From NCBI RefSeq assembly GCF_003668635.1, contig NZ_RCWH01000001.1, positions 434,001-498,000 of the forward strand: a DNA stretch of 64,000 nucleotides. The letters run 5' to 3'. The DNA comes from Planomicrobium sp. Y74 (GTDB taxonomy: Bacteria > Bacillota > Bacilli > Bacillales_A > Planococcaceae). The notes under the pieces were generated by a model. That model had not been told where the DNA came from. It made no database searches and saw only the letters and a list, made by a program, of their open reading frames with translations. Of this stretch, positions 17,700 through 26,262 are shown one piece after another; the stretch's first letter is position 1; every line of letters starts with the position of its first letter. The position numbers and the translations under genes were made by a program.

Positions 17700-17732
17700 A
17701 GAGGAGAACCCATCGAGGTTCTCCTTTTTCTA
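17700..17732. terminator. Second, near-identical terminator hairpin flanking copy A5
   Basis: GGAGAACC pairs with GGTTCTCC around CATCGA and is followed by TTTTTC; A residues on the other side allow use by the ctaM transcript. It duplicates the hairpin at 17508-17541. Confidence 0.75.
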
Positions 17733-17734
17733 TT

Positions 17735-17850
17735 GCTCAACCTCCAGCTGCCCAGCTCTTCGGGTTATAAGCCATCTCAATTACGTGGCAAAAACCCCCA
17801 CTTCATTGAGCTGTCTTATGTATTCCAGGGCTTAACGCGCCCCTTCACTT
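17735..17850 (-). repeat. Family B hairpin element, copy B3
   Basis: On the minus strand, a few bases after the ctaM TAA, the element reads GTGAAGGGGCGCG and ends CTGGAGGTTGAGC. Inner arms CATAAG/CTTATA, CTCAAT/ATTGAG and GTGG/CCAC correspond to copy B2. It has the same direction as the upstream gene. Confidence 0.75.
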
Positions 17851-17853
17851 TTT

Positions 17854-18318
17854 TTATTCTCCACCAAGAATTGCTTTAATGACGGAAGTAGTCGGTCCGC
17901 CTTTATAGATTACATATAACAGAAGATAAACCATCACACCTGTGATTGCTGTAAAGAACCAGATCACGCTTGTATAAGGCCCGATTTTACGGTGTTTATC
18001 CAAACGGTTCTTATATCCCCACCAAATTGTGATTAGTCCCATAACACCGCCCGTTGTTGCGAGGGTGATATGGAATATCAGGAAGATCGTGTAGAAGATT
18101 TTATATTCTTCCGGTCCACCGAAAGCGGTGTTGCCGACAAAAATAGTTCGTGAAGCATAAATGATGAAGAATGTCAGAGCTGAAGCACCTGCTGCAATCA
18201 TCACCTTTTTATGAGCTTCGATTTTACGTTGCCGGATCAAGTTCCAGCCGATCGCTACCAAAATAGCGCTTAAAACGATAAAGAATGTACTGATAGTTGG
18301 CAATAGCGGTAATTCCAT
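17854..18318 (-). CDS. ctaM: CtaM/YozB family (DUF420) cytochrome oxidase maturation protein
   Basis: A 154-aa membrane protein with four hydrophobic segments (about 8-24, 42-60, 78-100, 118-138) and conserved histidines HKKVM and HITLA. This is the DUF420 pattern; the family member CtaM in Staphylococcus aureus is needed for maturation of an aa3-type oxidase. It is the last gene of the ctaG-ctaM pair, 23 bases after ctaG, and supports biogenesis of the oxidase encoded upstream. B. subtilis calls the homolog YozB. A family B element follows its stop. Confidence 0.85.
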   Translation of the reverse strand: MELPLLPTISTFFIVLSAILVAIGWNLIRQRKIEAHKKVMIAAGASALTFFIIYASRTIFVGNTAFGGPEEYKIFYTIFLIFHITLATTGGVMGLITIWWGYKNRLDKHRKIGPYTSVIWFFTAITGVMVYLLLYVIYKGGPTTSVIKAILGGE

Positions 18319-18341
18319 CTCAATTAATCCCCTTTTTTGCT

Positions 18342-19265
18342 TTAACCATTATGTCGGTGATAAGCCATCTCTTTTCGGTCCTGCAATACTTTTGCAGTAA
18401 TTTCGTCTGCATTGTCGTTTTCATTGCGCAGCCATTCATAAAAAACCAGCCAAATGAAAACAGTAAAAACCAATTCCTGAAGAATTTTCATCGTAATTCC
18501 GCCAGTCCGTTGGTCTTCAATTAAACTCATTGAAGTAAACAATTCAGGGCCTGACAGATTCAGCTGCGATAAAGTTCCGACTGGCACACAAAGGGCCATC
18601 GCCTGCAGCCAGGCGTCCGCATCTGTATAAGTCGCATAGAACGGCGAGCTGCTGAAGATAATTAATGCACAGGCAGGAGTCATCAACACACTGAGCCCAA
18701 ACAGAAACCCGAGTTTTTTCAAACCATGGAATTTATGCATTCCTTCAAGATTATTGACCACCGGCCACCAGTAGAAAATCGCAAAAATGAATAATAGACT
18801 GCTGACCACTGCATGGAGCATCATATCCTGTTTAACGAAATCGAACACGAGCGGCAAATGATAGACTGAGAAAAATAATCCGAATAAGATCAGCGCCAGC
18901 ATCGGCTTAGTGAAGAACATGAACAAAGGTCTAATAACCGGAAGATCGATGAACCATCTCCAAAGCCACGTTGGTATTCCCATTATCAATAAAGGGGGTG
19001 CCAGCAGCAAAAGGAATGCCATCTGAACCATGTGCATCGTAAATGTAATGTGTCCCAATAGATCGACTGGTGATCCTTTAATAATATATAACAAGGCCAT
19101 TCCTGAGACGAACAGCAGCGCTTCTCTTTGCTTCAAAGGTTCACTGTCCTTAAACTTACCTCTCCATTTGGTAGTGATTAAAAAATAGAAGAGAGTAATC
19201 AAGACAAGGATCCCTAAGTAAAACGGACTCCATAGAGCCTGAAATCCGAAAATACTGATTGGCAT
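18342..19265 (-). CDS. ctaG: Cytochrome c oxidase assembly factor CtaG
   Basis: CtaG of the Bacillus type is a polytopic membrane protein required for assembly of caa3 oxidase, probably in copper delivery to subunit I. The 307-aa protein shows seven or more hydrophobic segments and the family motifs DLLGHITFTMHMVQM, PPLLIMGIPTWLWR, FFSVYHLPLVFD and LPLLPTIS-like ends are replaced by a charged C-terminus RKEMAYHRHNG. The ATG at 19265 is ten bases after AGGAGG; an ATG at 19274 touches the Shine-Dalgarno. Unlike in B. subtilis it is separated from ctaF by a terminator and a repeat. Confidence 0.92.
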   Translation of the reverse strand: MPISIFGFQALWSPFYLGILVLITLFYFLITTKWRGKFKDSEPLKQREALLFVSGMALLYIIKGSPVDLLGHITFTMHMVQMAFLLLLAPPLLIMGIPTWLWRWFIDLPVIRPLFMFFTKPMLALILFGLFFSVYHLPLVFDFVKQDMMLHAVVSSLLFIFAIFYWWPVVNNLEGMHKFHGLKKLGFLFGLSVLMTPACALIIFSSSPFYATYTDADAWLQAMALCVPVGTLSQLNLSGPELFTSMSLIEDQRTGGITMKILQELVFTVFIWLVFYEWLRNENDNADEITAKVLQDRKEMAYHRHNG

Positions 19266-19417
19266 GCCTAACATACCTCCTTTTCCTCAAGTACCCCCAT
19301 TATATAGCGGAAGCCCCCGTATATCAATGAACGAATCATGACATTTCCTGTACGCTTTCTATTTCAGAGTTACTGTAATAATACATTATATAAATTGAAC
19401 GAAGGAATTTCCTTTTA

Positions 19418-19710
19418 TATAACGCTTCGGCGCTATGGACAAGCCTTTGCTGAGAGAAATCTCTAGAGATATGGAGCAAAACAGCGAAGACGCCTTGGGG
19501 AACAACGCACTTCCATATCTCGAAGCTAGCGTAGCGATGCAGAGACAGAAACAGAAACGGAGTTGTCTTTCCAACTCGGTTTCGACGAAGGGCAAAATCC
19601 ACTCGATTGGTACATAAAGTAAGCCGGGCGTAAAAACCGTGCTGCTTCGTCGCAATGACTTAGCCTCGCTAGCATCGGCTAATGTCTTCGAAGCTGTTTT
19701 GCGGAATATC
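19418..19710 (+). repeat. Family A intergenic repeat, copy A2 (MITE-like)
   Basis: The core at 19468-19710 has ends GATATGGAGCAAAACAGC and GCTGTTTTGCGGAATATC. The leader CGCTTCGGCGCT...GGACAAGCCT matches copy A1, and the 3' module (CTTCGTCGCAA, ATCGGCTAATG) matches copy A3. A small inner hairpin GGAGTTG/CCAACTC also occurs in A4. It fills most of the 560-base gap between ctaF and ctaG; the rest of that gap holds a terminator. Confidence 0.8.
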
Positions 19711-19773
19711 GACTATTGCAAAACATTAGTTCAACTTACACATTTTACTTAATTATCAAATATACACTTTACT

Positions 19774-19816
19774 GCGAAAAAAATCCCCCTTCACATTAAA
19801 GTGAAGGGGGATTTAC
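19774..19816 (-). terminator. Strong rho-independent terminator after ctaF
   Basis: On the minus strand AAATCCCCCTTCAC pairs perfectly with GTGAAGGGGGATTT (14 bp) around TTTAAT, followed by a T run. It should end the ctaBCDEF transcript before ctaG. Confidence 0.92.
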
Positions 19817-19825
19817 TAATGCTGT

Positions 19826-20158
19826 TTACCACCAAACGATAGTGACAAGTGCCAGGACCGTAATGAAGGCGACAAACATTCCACTGAACATGAAGAATGC
19901 AACTGTTCCGTGGCCTTTATTGCTTAAGTGCATGAAATGATATAGCTGAAGGACTACTTGAACTGCAGCCAATAACAAGATAATCGGAACGATCAGGTAA
20001 GCCGAGAATCCAGCTGCCACCATCGTGAATGCAATCAATGTAAGGAAAATCATGATTGCAAACGATGTTAGCTGGTGGCGCATTTCAGTGGATCTCTTTT
20101 TCTTTAAATATTCGTGCTCAGCGTGTGATCTGATTTTTTCAGGTGTATCGTGTGCCAT
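19826..20158 (-). CDS. ctaF: Cytochrome c oxidase subunit IVB (CtaF)
   Basis: CtaF is the small subunit IV of the caa3 cytochrome oxidase, a 110-aa membrane protein with three hydrophobic segments (about 32-52, 55-73, 84-105). The segment VVLQLYHFMHLSNKGHG is the recognisable family core. The ATG at 20158 is separated from the ctaE stop by one base, so translation is probably coupled. It is the last gene before the operon terminator. Confidence 0.92.
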   Translation of the reverse strand: MAHDTPEKIRSHAEHEYLKKKRSTEMRHQLTSFAIMIFLTLIAFTMVAAGFSAYLIVPIILLLAAVQVVLQLYHFMHLSNKGHGTVAFFMFSGMFVAFITVLALVTIVWW

Positions 20159-20159
20159 A

Positions 20160-20786
20160 TTAACCGATCACTCCCATCAAATAGACTACAGTAAAGATGA
20201 ATACCCATACTACGTCGATGAAATGCCAGTATAATGCTGCAAGGTAGAATTTAGGTGCGTTATACATATTCAATCCGCGTTTTGAGTTACGGATCATCAA
20301 CGCGATGAACCAGCTAAGACCGAACAACACGTGGGCACCGTGAGTTCCCACAAGGGTGAAGAATGCGGAACTGAAAGCGCTGGTCGTATAGCCGAAGCCA
20401 AGGTGGACATAGTGATTGAACTCATAGATTTCCAAACCAAGGAATGTAAGTCCAAGTAAAACGGTTATGCCTAACCAAGCTTGCATGGCTTTAAAGTTAT
20501 GGTTTTTCATATGATACATTGCATACACACTCGTTAATGATGATGTCAATAGAATCATTGTCATCGCAAAAACCAGTGGAAGTTCGAATAATCCTGCAGC
20601 TGTAAATTCAGAACCATCCGGACCTCTGTCTTTCAATGCCAGATAAGTGGCGAAAAGAGACGCGAAGGTTACAGTTTCAGCAGCCAGAAGCAACCAGAAT
20701 CCGACGAACTTGTTTTTACCTTCCAATGTCGCCGTTTCGGGATGATCCGGCCAGGATTGAGCGGTATATCTCTTATTTAAGTCCAT
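20160..20786 (-). CDS. ctaE: Cytochrome c oxidase subunit III (CtaE)
   Basis: CtaE is subunit III of caa3 oxidase, with five membrane segments in 208 aa. FWLLLAAETVTFASLFATYLALK, the TLVGTHGAHVLFGLSW block and YWHFIDVVWVFIFTVVYL are diagnostic of COX3. The ATG at 20786 is chosen because GGAGG lies eight bases upstream; the first ATG of the frame lies inside ctaD. The start overlaps the ctaD end by 14 bases, showing tight coupling with subunit I. Confidence 0.95.
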   Translation of the reverse strand: MDLNKRYTAQSWPDHPETATLEGKNKFVGFWLLLAAETVTFASLFATYLALKDRGPDGSEFTAAGLFELPLVFAMTMILLTSSLTSVYAMYHMKNHNFKAMQAWLGITVLLGLTFLGLEIYEFNHYVHLGFGYTTSAFSSAFFTLVGTHGAHVLFGLSWFIALMIRNSKRGLNMYNAPKFYLAALYWHFIDVVWVFIFTVVYLMGVIG

Positions 20787-22662
20787 CGGTGTTGCCTCCT
20801 CTCTTAGCGTCTTCAATCAATTCTTCTTTCGTGATGTGGAAGCCTAAATCATCTTTCAATGAACGGACAAGCATCGAACCGAAAGTGATTCCAAGACCGA
20901 TAATCAATACAGCAAGTGCCCAAGGTTTTGTATCATCAAGGAAGTAAAGTGCACCAAATGCTGCAACGAACATTCCGAATGACATGATTAATGGAATGAT
21001 CGAACCGTTTGGCATGTGAACGTCGCCAAGTGGCTCCGCGTAGACCATACCTTCTTTATTGCCTTCCATTTTTTCGATCCAGTAAGTATCCAAACCGCGA
21101 ACCAATGGAGTCTGAGCAAAGTTGTAGAATGGCGGTGGTGAAGGAATTGCCCATTCAAGTGTACGGCCATCGCCCCATGGGTCATTGCCGACACGGACAT
21201 TTTTAACTGTGGTCAATACTACGTTCACCAACAATACAAGCACACCGATTGCCATGAACAAAGCACCGACGGAACTGATCATATTGAACAGGTCCCAGCC
21301 CTGGTCAGCGCCGAATGTGTAAACACGGCGTGGCATACCCATTAATCCAAGGAAATGCTGGATGAAGAATGTCAAGTGGAACCCGATGAAGAAGAACCAG
21401 AATGTTATCATTCCAAGTTTTTCGCTCAACATTGTGCCGAACATTTTTGGCCAGTATAAATGCGTACCCGCCAAAATACCCAATACTACCCCACCAACAA
21501 TTACATAATGGAAGTGAGCAACGATAAAGTAAGAATCGTGCAATTGGTAATCAAGCGGCGCCATGGCTTGCATAACACCAGTAACTCCACCAGCAACGAA
21601 CGACGGAATGAAAGCTACAGCATAAACCATTGGTACAGTAAATGAAATGCTTCCTCCCCAAATTGTGAGGAGCCAGTTAAAGATCTTGATACCTGTTGGA
21701 ACCGCAATGATCATTGTCGCCAAAGCAAATACTGCATTGGCAGTTGGTCCAAGGCCGACAGTGAACATGTGGTGAGCCCAAACCATGAATCCATAGAAAC
21801 CGATAAGGATTGTTGCAAATACTAAAGCTGTATAACCGAATAGGCGTTTTCTCGAGAAAATCGCGAAGATTTCAGAGAAGATACCGAATGCCGGCAATAT
21901 CAGGATGTAAACTTCCGGGTGACCGAAAATCCAGAATAAGTGCTCCCAGATAATCGTGTTACCGCCCATGTTGACTGCGAAGAAATTCGCGCCGAACAAA
22001 CGGTCAAATACCATAAAGAATAAGCCGATAGTAAGTGGCGGGAAAGCCAAGAGGATCAACGCTGAAGCGACGAAAGTCGTCCAAGTGAACAATGGCATTC
22101 TCATATAAGTCATACCCGGTGCACGCATATTGATGATTGTTACAAGGAAGTTAATCCCCGCTATCAATGTACCGAAACCGGAAATTGTCAGTCCTAGAGA
22201 GTAAAAATCAATTCCGTGCCCTTCTGAAGCCAAAGCGAGTGATGCATAGTTTGTCCAGCCGGCATCAGGTGCGCCGCCCATGAACCATGAAAGGTTCAGG
22301 AAGATTCCCCCGAAGAAGAAAAGCCAGAATCCCAAAGAGTTCAAAAATGGGAAAGCTACGTCACGCGCTCCAATTTGAAGAGGCATAACGGCGTTCATAA
22401 ACGCCAATAACAACGGCATTGCTGCCAAGAAAATCATAGTAGTACCGTGCATTGTTATAATTTCGTTGTATAATCCAGCACTTAGAAAATCATTTCCTGC
22501 CTTCATCAGCTGGATCCGGATCATCATAGCTTCCAGTCCACCTACAAGGAAGAAAAAGCCGCCTGAGATTAGATAGAGGATAGCGATTTTCTTATGGTCT
22601 ACTGTTGTAAGATAATCCCATATGACTGCGCCGAATCCCTTTTTTTGAGCTAAAGAACTCAC
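20773..22662 (-). CDS. ctaD: Cytochrome c oxidase subunit I (CtaD)
   Basis: Subunit I carries heme a, heme a3 and CuB and pumps protons while reducing oxygen to water. The 629-aa protein has the copper/heme histidine blocks EHLFWIFGHPEVYILILPAFG, VWAHHMFTVG and HDSYFIVAHFHYVIVGG; its extended C-terminal part (RTLEWAIPSPPPFYNF) fits Bacillus caa3 oxidases with extra helices. Translation likely starts at GTG 22662, eight bases after AGGAGG. It sits between ctaC and ctaE in the usual order. Confidence 0.97.
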   Translation of the reverse strand: MSSLAQKKGFGAVIWDYLTTVDHKKIAILYLISGGFFFLVGGLEAMMIRIQLMKAGNDFLSAGLYNEIITMHGTTMIFLAAMPLLLAFMNAVMPLQIGARDVAFPFLNSLGFWLFFFGGIFLNLSWFMGGAPDAGWTNYASLALASEGHGIDFYSLGLTISGFGTLIAGINFLVTIINMRAPGMTYMRMPLFTWTTFVASALILLAFPPLTIGLFFMVFDRLFGANFFAVNMGGNTIIWEHLFWIFGHPEVYILILPAFGIFSEIFAIFSRKRLFGYTALVFATILIGFYGFMVWAHHMFTVGLGPTANAVFALATMIIAVPTGIKIFNWLLTIWGGSISFTVPMVYAVAFIPSFVAGGVTGVMQAMAPLDYQLHDSYFIVAHFHYVIVGGVVLGILAGTHLYWPKMFGTMLSEKLGMITFWFFFIGFHLTFFIQHFLGLMGMPRRVYTFGADQGWDLFNMISSVGALFMAIGVLVLLVNVVLTTVKNVRVGNDPWGDGRTLEWAIPSPPPFYNFAQTPLVRGLDTYWIEKMEGNKEGMVYAEPLGDVHMPNGSIIPLIMSFGMFVAAFGALYFLDDTKPWALAVLIIGLGITFGSMLVRSLKDDLGFHITKEELIEDAKRGGNTDGLK

Positions 22663-22695
22663 ACTGTATACCTCCTTTTTTACACTCTGACGCTG

Positions 22696-23778
22696 TTACT
22701 CTTCAACAGTCAGGCTCATCAGGTACGCAGCAAGCGCATCCAATTGCTGTTCGGAGAAAGGTTCTCCACCGTTGTTAGTTTCACCGTCAGGCATCAAGTT
22801 TCCTGGTTTATATTCTTGTGGATCCTGGATCCATTTTTTCAAGTTTTCTTCATTGTGTTCCAAGAATCCGGCTACGCGATTGCGGTCACCGAAAGTAGCG
22901 AGGTTTGGCCCAGCCATGCCTGCACCGCCGCTGCCAGAAACAGCGTGGCATCCGATACAGCTGTTTGCGAATATTTCTTCGCCTTCTTGAGCAACAGCTT
23001 CAGCTGCAGGTTCAGGTTCTTCCTGCATTGCCGCAATCCATTGGTCAAATTCTTCACGGTCAACAGACTTGACTTTAAAATCCATCAACGCGTGTGAAGG
23101 TCCGCAAAGCTCAGCGCATTTACCGTAAAATACGCCATCTTCGAGTTCTGAAGACTCCTTATCAAATTCCAGATAGAATTTGTTTACGTTTTCCGGGTTA
23201 ACGTCCAACTTACCGCCGACTGAAGGAATCCAGAAGGAATGCTTGATATCGGCAGAAATCAAATTGAAGTAAACGCGTTCATCAGTTGGAACAACCAATT
23301 CCTGTGCAGTTACGACACCTTGTTCAGGATATTCAAATTCCCACCAATACAATTTGGCTGTCACGTTGACTGTGAGATTCTCTTTTACGCCTTCTTCGTT
23401 TTCAATATCCATAGCAGTCACATCAGCCAAGTCAAATGTTGAATAGACTGTTGGAACAGCAAGAATTAGTAGTAGTACAATCGGAACTGCTGTCCAGATA
23501 AACTCAAGTTTCGCGCTCCCTTCCACTTGTTCAGGAATCATATCATCCCCAAGTTTTGAACGGCGGAACTTAACGATAGCCAATACATAGATGACTGATA
23601 CAACTAAAATTATGAAAGTCATAACAATAGTAGATAAAATCAGTAGGTTGAATTGGTCCTGCGCAACCTTGCCAGCAGGGATCAGAGTCGAAATCTCTTC
23701 ACGCCCACAGCCCGACAGAAAGACGAGCAATGCTGTCATCAATGCGAAAAGACGCCAGTTAGTAAGTCCTTTCATCAT
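22696..23778 (-). CDS. ctaC: Cytochrome c oxidase subunit II with fused cytochrome c domain (CtaC)
   Basis: Subunit II receives electrons through its own heme c and the CuA centre. The 360-aa protein has a lipoprotein signal with LSGC at 21-24 (Cys24), two membrane helices (45-70, 95-113), the CuA ligands His180, Cys221, Cys225, His229 and Met232 (CAELCGPSHALM), and a C-terminal cytochrome c domain with CIGCH at 274-278 and the likely axial Met329. The fusion identifies a caa3-type enzyme. Two adjacent ATGs (23778, 23775) are possible starts after GAGAGGGG. Confidence 0.97.
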   Translation of the reverse strand: MMKGLTNWRLFALMTALLVFLSGCGREEISTLIPAGKVAQDQFNLLILSTIVMTFIILVVSVIYVLAIVKFRRSKLGDDMIPEQVEGSAKLEFIWTAVPIVLLLILAVPTVYSTFDLADVTAMDIENEEGVKENLTVNVTAKLYWWEFEYPEQGVVTAQELVVPTDERVYFNLISADIKHSFWIPSVGGKLDVNPENVNKFYLEFDKESSELEDGVFYGKCAELCGPSHALMDFKVKSVDREEFDQWIAAMQEEPEPAAEAVAQEGEEIFANSCIGCHAVSGSGGAGMAGPNLATFGDRNRVAGFLEHNEENLKKWIQDPQEYKPGNLMPDGETNNGGEPFSEQQLDALAAYLMSLTVEE

Positions 23779-23825
23779 AGCTTTTCTTACCCCTCTCTCA
23801 TTTAAAAGTTTTTAAGTATAGGAAA

Positions 23826-24743
23826 TCAGACGAATACAGCAAATATGATCATCGCAACGAATAAAATCGTCATGTAGTTCAATGAATAGATGAACATATT
23901 CTTCGCCCATTTCAGATCATCTTCCACTTTAAAGCCGCGGATAGCGAGGAACAGCCAGCCGAGATTCAAAAGTGTTGCTAAGATGAAGAAGCCGATTCCC
24001 AATTCCGGTAAAAGGAATGGTAGTGGAAACAGCATCAAAACCCATGCCAGCATAGATTTTTTTGTCCGGTGGAAGCCTTTCACCACCGGCAGCATCGGGA
24101 TATTTGCAGCCCGGTACTCTTCCGTCCGTTTCATGGCAAGCGCGTAAAAATGCGGCGGCTGCCAAATGAACATAATCAGGAACAACGCCCAGGCACCGGC
24201 ACCCAGTGTCGGTTCTACTGCGGCCCATCCGATAAGCGGCGGGATTGCTCCCGAGATACTGCCAACAATCGTATTGCTGACGTGCCTTCTCTTGGACCAC
24301 ATGGAATACAGGACCACATAAGCAAGAATGCCTGCTATTCCCAGAACACCTGCTGAAACAGACGCGGAAAACAAAAAGATTTCGCCTAGAACTATGAAAG
24401 AAACAGCGAGTGCCAAAACAGCAGATGGTTTAAACCTTCCTGTTACCGTTGGCCGTGCTTTTTTGCTCGCCATCAACGGATCGATATCTGTATCAATGTA
24501 ATTATTCATGGCAGCAGAACCTGCTATGATCAATGCTGATCCGACCAAGGTGTAGACGAGGATGTCCAAATGCTGTAGAAAATGCCTGCCAGAAAACTGA
24601 AACGCCAGCCACAGCCCAGTGAAAACTGTAATCAGGTTTGAATTGACAATCCCGATTTTTATAAGTGCCAAAAAGTCCTGGACAAAGGTGGTTGTTTCAG
24701 GTGTCCCGTGTGCTTGCGCAGACAAAGACCGGCCGTTTGACAT
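23826..24743 (-). CDS. ctaB: Protoheme IX farnesyltransferase (heme O synthase)
   Basis: CtaB attaches a farnesyl group to heme B to give heme O, the precursor of heme A made by CtaA. The 305-aa UbiA-family membrane protein has the prenyl-diphosphate/Mg motif [22 protein letters not shown] and the second aspartate-containing loop near [18 protein letters not shown]. The ATG at 24743 follows AGGAGGAGG closely; a longer frame to 24773 would put the ribosome binding site inside the gene. It heads the ctaBCDEF operon and is divergent from ctaA. Confidence 0.95.
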   Translation of the reverse strand: MSNGRSLSAQAHGTPETTTFVQDFLALIKIGIVNSNLITVFTGLWLAFQFSGRHFLQHLDILVYTLVGSALIIAGSAAMNNYIDTDIDPLMASKKARPTVTGRFKPSAVLALAVSFIVLGEIFLFSASVSAGVLGIAGILAYVVLYSMWSKRRHVSNTIVGSISGAIPPLIGWAAVEPTLGAGAWALFLIMFIWQPPHFYALAMKRTEEYRAANIPMLPVVKGFHRTKKSMLAWVLMLFPLPFLLPELGIGFFILATLLNLGWLFLAIRGFKVEDDLKWAKNMFIYSLNYMTILFVAMIIFAVFV

Positions 24744-25091
24744 TAAACCTCCTCCTTTCAAAGTTGTAAGCATAGTCCGCTAACCATAACTATATCTAAA
24801 TTCCAGTCGTTTTTCTACATATAACTGAAATTTACCGATAAAAGCTATGAATATAGTGAGTTAGCCTCAAATTGCACTCACCCTATCATACATCACTGCA
24901 GGGCTATTTTTAATAATGAAAAATAATAGTTTTTGAACAGTTTGTGAAGGCTCAGAGTAATATGTCCAAATATCGAAAGTTTCCGCTATTGCTGATTTTC
25001 CGTTGTATTTTAGGTCGACTTTCGCTATTATCGAGTATGCAGGTTATGGACGGATAAATGTATTTTCATATAGAAAAAGTAGGTGGCATTC
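24744..25091. promoter_or_regulatory. Divergent control region between ctaB and ctaA
   Basis: This 348-base AT-rich region must hold both promoters. TTTGTGAA at 24941-24948 resembles the ResD-binding motif reported in B. subtilis, and two similar stretches, TTTCCGCTATT (24980-24990) and TTTCGCTATT (25020-25029), lie 40 bases apart. I could not fix either promoter by eye. Confidence 0.4.
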
Positions 25092-26003
25092 TTGCAGCAA
25101 AATAAATATATAAAGTGGTTTGCAGTGGCAGCATCGGTCGGAATGCTTCTTATTCTGTTAGGCGGTGCGCTCGTCACCAAAACTGAAAGCGGAATGGGTT
25201 GCGGCCGTCACTGGCCTGGTTGTAATGGCCAATTGATACCCGATGTCATAACAGCAGAAGTGCTGATTGAATTTTCCCATCGTCTGGTTACCGGAGCTGT
25301 CAGTTTCTTCATCCTGATTCTCGCAATATGGGCCTGGAGAAAATTCGGCCATATCCGCGAGACCAAATTCTTGGCTATCACTTCTGTTTTCTTCCTTGTT
25401 CTTCAAGCATTAATCGGAGCCGCGCAGGTTCTGTGGGGCCAAGGTGATTTTATCCTCGCCTTGCATTTCGGCATCTCCCTCATTTCATTTGCATCTGTAT
25501 TATTGCTGACGCTTCTCGTTTTTGAAGTGGATCGGAAATTCGATACAGAGAAACTGAAGATTGGCAGAACAATGAAGTTTCACACGATCGGCGTAACTTT
25601 ATATTCTTATATCGTCATTTACACCGGCGCGCTCGTACGGCATACGAACTCCAGCCTGATATGTTCTGATTGGCCGTTGTGCCGCAACGACTCTTTTGCA
25701 CTTCCTTCCAATATGTATGAATGGGTGCAAATGGGGCATCGCGCCGCAGCCGGTTTGATCGTCATCTGGATTGGCATCATCATGTGGCACGCAATCAAGC
25801 ATTATAAAGACCAACGGGCAATTTACTGGGGCTGGATCATTGCTTTCACAATTGTAATGATGCAAGCTACGACAGGAATGCTGGTTGTGCTGACAAAATT
25901 AAATCTCGCTGTTGCTTTATTGCATTCCCTTTTCATCAGTTTATTATTCGGGCTTTTGTGTTATATGGTACTTCTTGTTTCAAGAAGTTATATGAAATCT
26001 TAA
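25092..26003 (+). CDS. ctaA: Heme A synthase (CtaA)
   Basis: CtaA oxidises the C8 methyl of heme O to a formyl group to give heme A. The 303-aa protein has eight membrane segments in two four-helix halves, each with heme-ligand histidines (EFSHRLVTG, LHFGISL, MGHRAAAGL, LLHSLF). Both halves hold an extracytoplasmic cysteine pair, CGRHWPGC and CSDWPLC, typical of Bacillus CtaA. The likely start is TTG at 25092, five bases after AGGTGG; GTG at 25083 is possible but has no ribosome site. A family B repeat begins right after its TAA. Confidence 0.94.
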   Translation: MQQNKYIKWFAVAASVGMLLILLGGALVTKTESGMGCGRHWPGCNGQLIPDVITAEVLIEFSHRLVTGAVSFFILILAIWAWRKFGHIRETKFLAITSVFFLVLQALIGAAQVLWGQGDFILALHFGISLISFASVLLLTLLVFEVDRKFDTEKLKIGRTMKFHTIGVTLYSYIVIYTGALVRHTNSSLICSDWPLCRNDSFALPSNMYEWVQMGHRAAAGLIVIWIGIIMWHAIKHYKDQRAIYWGWIIAFTIVMMQATTGMLVVLTKLNLAVALLHSLFISLLFGLLCYMVLLVSRSYMKS

Positions 26004-26122
26004 GAAAAGCGAAAGGGCCTGTTCAGCTCTGACAGGCGTAAGCTGAAACAGCGGAGCGGCGATCTTTGCCGCATAGCTGTTTCGGCTTACGTCCCGAAGA
26101 GCTAGGCACTGGAGACTAGACA
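26004..26122 (+). repeat. Family B hairpin element, copy B4
   Basis: Begins immediately after the ctaA TAA (GAAAAGCGAAAGGGCCTG) and ends CACTGGAGACTAGACA. The arms have diverged but still pair: GTAAGC/GCTTAC, GAAACAGC/GCTGTTTC and GCGGC/GCCGC. This differs from B2 on both arms, so the pairing is kept by compensating changes. Confidence 0.82.
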
Positions 26123-26123
26123 A

Positions 26124-26166
26124 GAGTGACTTATGACCCGAGAATCTGGGCGCTGAAGTCTGGACA
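26124..26166 (+). repeat. Family B element, partial tandem copy (3' half)
   Basis: GTGACTTATGACCCGAGAAT followed by CTGGGCGCTGAAGTCTGGAC repeats only the 3' arm of a family B element, directly after copy B4. The 5' arm is absent. Confidence 0.65.
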
Positions 26167-26222
26167 GTCCAACACTCTTTTAAAGAACCTTCTTTTTAAA
26201 AAGAATTATACTTTTTAACCAT

Positions 26223-26262
26223 AAAAAACAGCAGGCGCAAATTTGCGCCTGCTGTTTTTTTA
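26223..26262. terminator. Bidirectional terminator between ctaA and pycA
   Basis: AAACAGCAGGCGCAAA is followed by its complement and a T run; A residues lie on the other side. Its minus-strand tail overlaps the pycA stop codon. Confidence 0.9.

Noticed and set aside
19435..19617. 60-codon ORF inside copy A2
   Set aside because: It is built from the repeat sequence, lacks a ribosome site, and is not preserved in the other family A copies.
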